Assembly: GCA_012521625.1 (NCBI GenBank)
Contig: JAAYLY010000124.1
Span: 1 to 6,115, forward strand
Source of the DNA: Tissierellia bacterium
Lineage (GTDB): Bacteria > Bacillota > Clostridia > Tissierellales > Tissierellaceae
Length of the DNA stretch: 6,115 bases
Direction of reading: 5' to 3'
The notes beneath the pieces were generated by a model. The model saw only the letters and a program-made list of their open reading frames with translations. It had not been told where the DNA came from and searched no databases. Made by a program: the position numbers and the translations under genes. Positions 1 through 4,967 of the stretch are shown one piece after another. Within the stretch, counting starts at the first letter, position 1. Each line of letters opens with the position of its first letter.

Positions 1-3
1 AGT

Positions 4-1092
4 ATGAGTTTCTTCTTAGAAACTACCGATATGGATCTAGGGGATACGCCTATTGAAAATATATTTATCAATGATTTTATGCCCATGGCCAATGGTACCT
101 ACGTTAAGGTATATTTGCTAGGATATAAGTATGCCTATGATAGGGATTCTAAAATAGAAGTAAATAATGAGACCATAGCCAAGCACTTAAACATACCCCT
201 GGAGGATGTCTTAAGGGCTTGGGATTTTTGGGAGAGTAAGGGGATTATTGAAAAAATCCCTATGGATAATGAAAAGGGACATAATTATAGGGTCAAATTT
301 CTAAGTTTAAAGCAATTATATATTAAAAATAATATTAAATTATTTATGAAGGAAGAAAACCATCTAGTAGAGAAGATCAGCAGTAAAAATATAGCTGAAG
401 AGCTGATAGAGGCCAATAAGGTTCCGGAAATCAATAATATGTTCAACAAGATCAACCATATTATGAGGAGGCAGACCGTTCCCACGGAAAAGCAGAAGAT
501 CTTAAGCTGGATTACGGATTATAATATGAATCCAGATGTTATAGAGTTGGCCTTTTCCTATGGGGTGGATAGGAAGGGTGTAAGGAGTATAGCCTATGTG
601 GAAGCTATCATCAGAAATTGGTATGACCAGGGCTTAACCAATAAGGAAGCTATCATAGAATATATGAAGGAAAAGGATGAAAGATATTATATCTATCAGC
701 GGATAATGAAATCCCTGGGTTTAGATAAAAGGCCTATAAAAGAGGCTGAAAGTAAGACCATAGATAAGTGGATAGATGAATATGGATTTGGATTAGACCT
801 AATATTACAGGCTTGTGAAAGGGATAAAAACCCAACTCCAAGTATCAATTATGTAAATGCCATACTTAAATCCTGGTATGGGAAGGGCATAAGAAAAGTA
901 GAAGATATAGAGCTATTGGACAAGCCTAAGGAGAGGGAAGGGGCTGTTAAAAGCCCAATTAAGAAGGCTAGGACTGTTACTAGATTCCATAATTTCCAAC
1001 AAAGGACGGATAAGTATACTTCCGACCAGTTGGAGGAAATAGCCAGGAGGAAGAGGGAGGCCTATAGTCAGAGGACAAAAGGAGAAATGTAA
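4..1092 (+). CDS. dnaD: DnaD-domain replication initiation protein with two DnaD-like C-terminal domains
   Basis: In Firmicutes DnaD-family proteins bind and remodel DNA at the origin and at restart sites, and help bring in the helicase loader and helicase; they act in the cytoplasm. Residues 1-110 look like the N-terminal winged-helix oligomerisation domain, with the clostridial DnaD-like opening TPIENIFINDFMPMANGTYV. Two copies of the DnaD C-terminal (DnaB_2) domain follow, at about 164-221 and 251-303. Each carries the family's YxxxIxxxW DNA-binding motif: Y198/I202/W206 and Y283/I287/W291. The tail after about residue 305 is Lys/Arg-rich and probably disordered. At 362 residues it is longer than the single-repeat B. 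subtilis DnaD (about 230) but normal for clostridial forms. Only three bases precede the ATG, so the ribosome binding site is not visible; the start is supported by where the conserved N-terminus begins. It is followed after 2 nt by the helicase loader gene, the usual partner. Confidence 0.93.
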   Translation: MSFFLETTDMDLGDTPIENIFINDFMPMANGTYVKVYLLGYKYAYDRDSKIEVNNETIAKHLNIPLEDVLRAWDFWESKGIIEKIPMDNEKGHNYRVKFLSLKQLYIKNNIKLFMKEENHLVEKISSKNIAEELIEANKVPEINNMFNKINHIMRRQTVPTEKQKILSWITDYNMNPDVIELAFSYGVDRKGVRSIAYVEAIIRNWYDQGLTNKEAIIEYMKEKDERYYIYQRIMKSLGLDKRPIKEAESKTIDKWIDEYGFGLDLILQACERDKNPTPSINYVNAILKSWYGKGIRKVEDIELLDKPKEREGAVKSPIKKARTVTRFHNFQQRTDKYTSDQLEEIARRKREAYSQRTKGEM

Positions 1093-1094
1093 TT

Positions 1095-2090
1095 ATGTAT
1101 AAGAAGATGATCAAGGAGATTACATTAGAATATGAAAAGAAAAGGGATCGGAATGAGAAGGAAAGACAAAGAAGGGTAGAAGAAGTCTATAGGAAGATTC
1201 CAGCCATAAAGAAGATAGATGAAAAAATAAGAGAAGCAGGCCTTAAGATGTCAAAGGCCATAATACTTAATCCCGAAGACTATGAAGAAATCATAAGGGA
1301 GGCCAAGGAATTGATTGAAAGGTTGAAGATGGAGAAGGCCTATCTTATGACAGAATCCAACATACCCCTGGATTATATGGAATTAAAATATGACTGTGAA
1401 GAATGTGAGGATACTGGATATTTGAACAATGGGGAAAAATGCAATTGCCTTAAACAAAGGATGGTTTCCATGGCCTATAAGATGTCTAATATTGAGCACA
1501 TCCTGGAGAAGGAAAATTTCCAAACCTTTAACATCAACCTCTTTAGTGATGAACCCTTCGAGGGAGAAGCCATGACCCCCAGGGAAAATATGATAGATAT
1601 AGTGGGCATCTGCGAAGGCTTTATTAATAATTTTGACGAGAATAATGGGGAGAACCTCTTGTTCTATGGAACTACAGGCTTGGGCAAAACCTTCCTATGC
1701 AATTGTATAGCCAAGTCCTTATTGGATAAAAATAAGATAGTAGTCTATCAAACCGCCTTTACCATCTTAGAGATATTGGAAAATAGGAGATTCGGTAGGG
1801 GCGATAAGGAATTAAGCGATTATCAGTATGAACTCTTATTTGAAGCTGACCTATTAATAATAGATGACCTAGGAACTGAGGTAGCCAATACCTTTACCAA
1901 TGCTGAAATCTTTAATATTGTAAATACTAGGCTTTTGAAGGGGAAAAAGACCATCATATCTACAAATTTGACACCAAAGGAGATATCTGAGATCTATACG
2001 GATAGGATATTTTCAAGGATATTTGAAAAGTTCAACCCCTTAAAATTCTATGGTAATGATTTAAGATGGGAGATCGGAGGAAATGTCTAA
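1095..2090 (+). CDS. dnaC: DnaC/DnaI-type AAA+ helicase loader ATPase
   Basis: This cytoplasmic ATPase is predicted to load the replicative DnaB-type helicase onto single-stranded DNA, acting with DnaD. The N-terminal part (about 1-90) is highly charged and helical, probably the helicase-binding region. A cysteine cluster, C101-x2-C104 and C116-x-C118, resembles the zinc-binding site of B. subtilis DnaI. The AAA+ core carries Walker A GTTGLGKT (192-199), Walker B LLIIDDLG (253-260), a sensor 1 asparagine in STNL (N291), and arginine-finger candidates in DRIFSRIFE (R304, R308). Its 331 residues match the DnaI-like family, which is longer than E. coli DnaC. The ATG lies 9 nt after an AAGGAGA ribosome binding site (1079-1085) inside the end of dnaD; a second in-frame ATG at 1107 is less likely. 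An IstB transposition helper shares the AAA+ core, but the cysteine cluster, the DnaD neighbour and the absence of a transposase argue against it. Confidence 0.92.
   Translation: MYKKMIKEITLEYEKKRDRNEKERQRRVEEVYRKIPAIKKIDEKIREAGLKMSKAIILNPEDYEEIIREAKELIERLKMEKAYLMTESNIPLDYMELKYDCEECEDTGYLNNGEKCNCLKQRMVSMAYKMSNIEHILEKENFQTFNINLFSDEPFEGEAMTPRENMIDIVGICEGFINNFDENNGENLLFYGTTGLGKTFLCNCIAKSLLDKNKIVVYQTAFTILEILENRRFGRGDKELSDYQYELLFEADLLIIDDLGTEVANTFTNAEIFNIVNTRLLKGKKTIISTNLTPKEISEIYTDRIFSRIFEKFNPLKFYGNDLRWEIGGNV
2068..2085 (+). promoter_or_regulatory. Ribosome binding site for the EIIC-like gene, inside the end of dnaC
   Basis: Two purine-rich blocks precede the ATG at 2083: GGGAG (2068-2072), 10 nt upstream, and a perfect GGAGG (2076-2080), only 2 nt upstream. 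The second is unusually close for a bacterial ribosome binding site, and the first is slightly far. An in-frame stop at 2062 excludes an upstream start, and no other ATG, GTG or TTG occurs in frame before the Met at residue 20, which is already inside conserved sequence. The start overlaps the dnaC stop by 8 nt, which suggests translational coupling. Confidence 0.6.
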
Positions 2091-3105
2091 TAGAAGAGCT
2101 GGTGGAATAAGAAATTATCTTGTTAATGTCTTCAATGGAATGGCCCAGGGTTTGTTTGCATCATTGTTAATAGGACTTATCATAAGGCAAATAGGTAATT
2201 TAACTGAAAATGACCTACTCATAAGCTTTGGAAATATGGCCCAATGCCTAATGGGACCTGCCATAGGGGCAGGGGTTGCCTACAGCGTTGGCGCCCCTCC
2301 CTTAGGTATTTTCTCATCAATTATAGTAGGGGCCATAGGGGCTGGCAGCATCTCCTTCCAGGAAGGGGCTGCTGTAATAAGTGTAGGGGAGCCGGTGGGA
2401 GCCTTTGTGGCCTCCCTGGCAGCAGCAGAAATCTCTAAGCTTATCCAGGGTAAGACCAGTGTAGATATAGTCCTGGTACCTATAACCACCATAGTATTAG
2501 GTGGTCTTGTGGGAAATTATGTAGCACCCTATATTGCTAACTTTATGAATTATGTAGGTAGCTTTATAAACATGGCAACGGAACTCCATCCAATTCCAAT
2601 GGGTATTATTGTTTCTGTAACCATGGGTATCATACTTACCCTCCCCATAAGTTCAGCTGCCCTGGCCATATCATTGAATTTATCAGGCTTAGCCGCTGGA
2701 GCCAGCGTAGTAGGCTGCTGTGCCAATATGATAGGCTTTGCCGTAGCATCCTATAAGGACAATGGGCCAGGTGGCTTCATAGCACAGGCCATTGGAACCT
2801 CTATGCTTCAGATGCCCAACATCATTAAAAGGCCTATAATCTGGCTGCCGGCCATAGTAGCATCGGCTATCCTAGGGCCTATATCCACCACTATCCTGAA
2901 GATGGAGAACAACGCCATTGGTGCAGGTATGGGGACCAGTGGCCTGGTGGGGCAGTTTGCTGCCATAGAGGTAATGGGGAGCTCGCCTGTGGTTTTACTT
3001 ATGATTCTTTTGATGCATTTTATCCTTCCAGGACTTATATCATATATAGTAGGCCAATGGATGAGGAGGAGAGGTCTAATTAAACCAGGGGATATGAGAA
3101 TATAA
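2083..3105 (+). CDS. Stand-alone PTS EIIC-type membrane transporter (PTS_EIIC_2 family), substrate unknown
   Basis: This is a very hydrophobic 340-residue integral membrane protein with roughly eight to ten predicted membrane segments. Its Gly/Ala-rich sequence matches what I know of the PTS_EIIC_2 family. Recognisable parts are the N-terminal NYLVNVFNGMAQGLFASLLIG (11-31), the VGEPVGAF stretch (101-108), the paired NNAIGAGMGTSGLVGQ motif (276-291), and a basic cytoplasmic end (MRRR, 327-330). EIIC proteins normally move a sugar while EIIA and EIIB domains phosphorylate it. Here no EIIA or EIIB is fused, and none is encoded in the window. E103 in the GEP stretch could be a substrate-contacting residue by analogy with the GITEP motif of glucose-type EIICs; that is inference. 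It overlaps dnaC by 8 nt and is followed 13 nt later by glycerol kinase, so a role in polyol or related carbon uptake is possible but unproven. The family call is good; the substrate cannot be read from sequence. Confidence 0.85.
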   Translation: MSNRRAGGIRNYLVNVFNGMAQGLFASLLIGLIIRQIGNLTENDLLISFGNMAQCLMGPAIGAGVAYSVGAPPLGIFSSIIVGAIGAGSISFQEGAAVISVGEPVGAFVASLAAAEISKLIQGKTSVDIVLVPITTIVLGGLVGNYVAPYIANFMNYVGSFINMATELHPIPMGIIVSVTMGIILTLPISSAALAISLNLSGLAAGASVVGCCANMIGFAVASYKDNGPGGFIAQAIGTSMLQMPNIIKRPIIWLPAIVASAILGPISTTILKMENNAIGAGMGTSGLVGQFAAIEVMGSSPVVLLMILLMHFILPGLISYIVGQWMRRRGLIKPGDMRI

Positions 3106-3121
3106 AGGGGGAAGGGCAGTG
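3106..3121 (+). promoter_or_regulatory. Ribosome binding site and GTG start of glpK
   Basis: AGGGGG (3106-3111) lies directly after the EIIC stop codon and 7 nt before a GTG at 3119; a second purine run AAGGG (3112-3116) is closer. The GTG is preferred over the in-frame ATG at 3137 because that ATG lies at the seventh codon, immediately before the nucleotide-binding loop DQGTTSSR, and would remove the first beta strand that glycerol kinases retain. Confidence 0.75.
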
Positions 3122-4621
3122 GAAAAGAGATATGTAATGGCCCTGGATCAGGGCACTACCAGCTCCAGGGCAATTCTATTTGACCAGGAAGGTAAGATCA
3201 TTAGGATTGCCCAGAAGGAGATTAGCCAATATTACCCTCAAATAGGTTGGGTGGAGCATGATCCTATGGAGATCTGGGGAACCCAGTCGGGGGTAGCTAG
3301 GGAAGTTTTAGAATCGGCAGGTATTAGGCCAGATGAAGTAGCTGCCATAGGTATAACCAACCAGAGGGAGACTACCATCATTTGGGATAGGAGTACGGGT
3401 AAGCCCATATATAATGCAATAGTTTGGCAGTGTAGGAGGACCGCAAACCTTTGCCAGGAATTGAAGGAAAGGGGCTTGGAAGAATATATTAGGGAAAATA
3501 CAGGCCTGGTAATAGATGCTTACTTCTCAGCAACTAAGATTAAGTGGATCTTAGATAATGTGGAGGGTGCCAGGGAGAAGGCTGAAAAGGGTGATTTATT
3601 ATTTGGCACCGTTGATAGTTGGTTAATCTGGAACTTAACGAGAGGAAAAGTACATATTACCGATTATTCCAACGCCTCAAGGACTATGATCTATAATATT
3701 AAGGAATTAAAATGGGATGAAAGGCTCCTTGAAGAGCTAGGTATCCCTTCCTCCATGCTGCCGGAGGTTAGGCCTTCCAGCCAGGTTTATGGAGTGACGG
3801 ATACCCATACCTTCGGTGGAGCCCAAATCCCCATAGCTGGAATAGCTGGGGATCAGCAAGCAGCCCTATTTGGTCAGGCCTGCTTCCAGCCGGGAATGGC
3901 CAAGAACACCTATGGTACTGGCTGCTTTATGCTTATGAATACGGGGGAGGAAATCATAAGCTCTAAAAAGGGCCTTGTTACCACCATAGCTTGGGGAGTA
4001 GGTGGGAAGGTGGAATATGCCCTGGAGGGCAGCATCTTCGTAGCAGGAGCTGTAGTACAGTGGCTGAGGGATGAGTTGAAGTTAATAAGGGATGCAGCGG
4101 AAAGTGAATACTATGCTACAAAGGTTGAGGACAGCAATGGAGTGTATTTAGTGCCTGCCTTTGTAGGCCTAGGGGCTCCCTACTGGGATCCTTACGCCAG
4201 TGGCACCATCGTCGGCTTAACTAGAGGGGCCAATAAGAACCACCTTATAAGGGCAGCCTTGGAATCCATTGCCTACCAGACTAGGGATGTTATTAAGGCC
4301 ATGGAAGAGGATTCGGGCATCCCCCTACAAGGTCTAAAAGTAGATGGAGGGGCAGTGGCCAATGACTTCCTAATGCAATTCCAGGCAGATATCCTAGATG
4401 TCCCTGTCTATAGGCCGGAGGTAATTGAAACAACGGCCCTAGGGGCGGCATACTTGGCTGGATTGGCAGTGGGCTTTTGGTCAGATAAGGATGAGATCAG
4501 CAAGGGCTGGAGCATTGATAGGATCTTTAAACCAGAGATGGATGAAGATAGGAGGGAGGGCCTATACTCTGGCTGGAGGAAGGCAGTAGAAAGGTCCTTA
4601 AAATGGGTGGAAGATAAGTAA
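3119..4621 (+). CDS. glpK: Glycerol kinase
   Basis: Glycerol kinase transfers the ATP gamma-phosphate to glycerol, giving sn-glycerol 3-phosphate for glycolysis or lipid synthesis, in the cytoplasm. The 500-residue length equals the family norm. Visible parts of the FGGY kinase fold are the phosphate loop DQGTTSSR (10-17), glycerol-binding R83/E84 in NQRETT, W103, Y135 in DAYFSATK, D245/Q246 in GIAGDQQAALFGQ (D245 is the expected catalytic base), NTYGTGCF (263-270), and the FGGY C-terminal signature around VDGGAVANDFLMQFQADIL (408-426). The regulatory loop reads HTFGGAQ (230-236). By alignment from memory with E. coli GlpK, Arg236 of the fructose-1,6-bisphosphate site is Gln here. H230 sits where Firmicute glycerol kinases carry the histidine phosphorylated by HPr. 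It follows the EIIC-like gene by 13 nt; no glpF or glpD is in view. A related FGGY kinase is unlikely given the complete glycerol-site residues. Confidence 0.97.
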   Translation: MEKRYVMALDQGTTSSRAILFDQEGKIIRIAQKEISQYYPQIGWVEHDPMEIWGTQSGVAREVLESAGIRPDEVAAIGITNQRETTIIWDRSTGKPIYNAIVWQCRRTANLCQELKERGLEEYIRENTGLVIDAYFSATKIKWILDNVEGAREKAEKGDLLFGTVDSWLIWNLTRGKVHITDYSNASRTMIYNIKELKWDERLLEELGIPSSMLPEVRPSSQVYGVTDTHTFGGAQIPIAGIAGDQQAALFGQACFQPGMAKNTYGTGCFMLMNTGEEIISSKKGLVTTIAWGVGGKVEYALEGSIFVAGAVVQWLRDELKLIRDAAESEYYATKVEDSNGVYLVPAFVGLGAPYWDPYASGTIVGLTRGANKNHLIRAALESIAYQTRDVIKAMEEDSGIPLQGLKVDGGAVANDFLMQFQADILDVPVYRPEVIETTALGAAYLAGLAVGFWSDKDEISKGWSIDRIFKPEMDEDRREGLYSGWRKAVERSLKWVEDK

Positions 4622-4647
4622 AGATGCCAAAAACTACTAGAAAGGCC

Positions 4648-4675
4648 TTGACTAACTCTTATCATGTGATATAAT
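4648..4675 (+). promoter_or_regulatory. Sigma-A-type promoter of the serS T-box transcript
   Basis: A -35 element TTGACT (4648-4653, five of six consensus bases) and a perfect -10 TATAAT (4670-4675) are separated by 16 nt. The bases TGA directly before the -10 form an extended -10 (TGn). A start of transcription around 4681-4684 is expected, about 30 nt before stem I of the T-box leader. Its position, after glpK and before the riboswitch, fits a dedicated serS promoter. Confidence 0.85.
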
Positions 4676-4843
4676 TAATAAAAAATTTAATAAATTAGAT
4701 TGAAAATTGAATACCTAAGCTGAGAAGGGAAGTAGTAGGTAAGGAAGCTTTTCAGAGAGCCAATGGCTGGTGGGAATTGGCAAGTGGAATTATCGAATCC
4801 GTCCTGGAGCTTGTAACTTTTTGAGTGAACTGAAAAGTTAAAT

Positions 4844-4873
4844 AGGGTGGCAACGCGGGTAACTCTCGTCCCT
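4844..4873 (+). promoter_or_regulatory. T-box sequence and antiterminator helix
   Basis: AGGGTGGCAACGCGGG (4844-4859) is the conserved T-box. AGGG (4844-4847) pairs with CCCT (4870-4873), and GCGGG (4855-4859) pairs with CTCGT (4865-4869), allowing G-U pairs. This leaves the standard seven-base bulge TGGCAAC (4848-4854). The TGGC in the bulge would pair with a tRNA 3' end GCCA; the C opposite the discriminator fits the G73 typical of bacterial tRNA-Ser, which independently supports serine specificity. The 3' strand is shared with the terminator, so the two structures exclude each other. Confidence 0.9.
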
Positions 4874-4903
4874 AAGTCTTAGGGGTGGGAGTTTATTTAT
4901 TTT
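4861..4903 (+). terminator. Rho-independent terminator of the serS T-box attenuator
   Basis: A 15-bp stem is formed by AACTCTCGTCCCTAA (4861-4875) and TTAGGGGTGGGAGTT (4879-4893) with a 3-nt loop. All positions are Watson-Crick except three G-U wobbles. It is followed by a T-rich run TATTTATTTT (4894-4903), which is interrupted by two A residues. The left arm overlaps the antiterminator 3' strand, as expected for T-box control. It would also reduce any read-through coming from glpK. Confidence 0.92.
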
Positions 4904-4927
4904 AAATCTATTTACTTAGTAGATTTA
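4903..4927 (+). repeat. Short AT-rich inverted repeat between T-box terminator and serS
   Basis: TAAATCTA (4903-4910) and TAGATTTA (4920-4927) form an 8-bp inverted repeat around a 9-nt loop, immediately after the terminator T-run and about 30 nt before the ribosome binding site. The stem is weak (one G-C pair) and may be chance in AT-rich DNA; a 5'-end stabilising hairpin or processing site is possible. The rest of 4928-4956 is plain A-rich spacer. Confidence 0.3.
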
Positions 4928-4967
4928 TAACAAACTATAAAATATAAGAAAAATTTGGAGGGATACT

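Larger units (their letters stand above)
4682..4903 (+). promoter_or_regulatory. Serine T-box riboswitch leader (tRNA-Ser responsive) of serS
   Basis: T-box leaders bind a matching tRNA. Uncharged tRNA stabilises an antiterminator and lets transcription continue; charged tRNA leaves the terminator to form. Stem I spans about 4716-4813 and is closed by AAGCT (4717-4721) with AGCTT (4808-4812). It contains the AGTAGTA segment (4731-4737), the CAGAGAGC bulge region (4753-4760), and a distal hairpin CCAAT/ATTGG capped by GGCTGGTGGGA, matching conserved stem I elements. The probable specifier codon is TCC (4798-4800, serine) in the usual GAA-codon setting on the 3' side of stem I. Stem III is TAACTTTT/AAAAGTTA (4814-4821 with 4833-4840). 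The T-box sequence follows at 4844. Both the specifier and the downstream gene point to tRNA-Ser. The exact 5' end is inferred from the promoter. Confidence 0.93.

Noticed and set aside
285..485. 66-codon hydrophobic minus-strand frame
   Set aside because: Antisense to dnaD; the hydrophobic look comes from reading the complement of Lys/Glu/Asn-rich codons. No convincing start context or family.
941..956. Hairpin GGGCT-GTTAAA-AGCCC as an internal terminator
   Set aside because: Only a 5-bp stem, no T-run after it, and it lies inside the dnaD coding sequence in the Lys/Arg-rich tail.
1095..2090. IstB-like transposon helper ATPase
   Set aside because: It shares the AAA+ core, but there is no IstA transposase or terminal inverted repeats; the DnaD neighbour and the DnaI-like cysteine cluster favour a helicase loader.
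2244..2492. Small frames on both strands inside the EIIC-like gene
   Set aside because: They overlap a gene with a clear membrane-protein sequence, and their translations are compositionally odd (Arg/Gly/Cys-rich or Ala/Pro/Thr-rich) shadows of it.
4642..4649. AAGGCCTT palindrome as an operator or terminator after glpK
   Set aside because: Eight bases with no loop and no T-run; it overlaps the start of the -35 box but is too short to support a specific regulator.
4408..4665. 85-codon minus-strand frame over the glpK 3' end
   Set aside because: Antisense to the conserved FGGY C-terminal domain, with no recognisable product; it is explained by codon bias of glpK.
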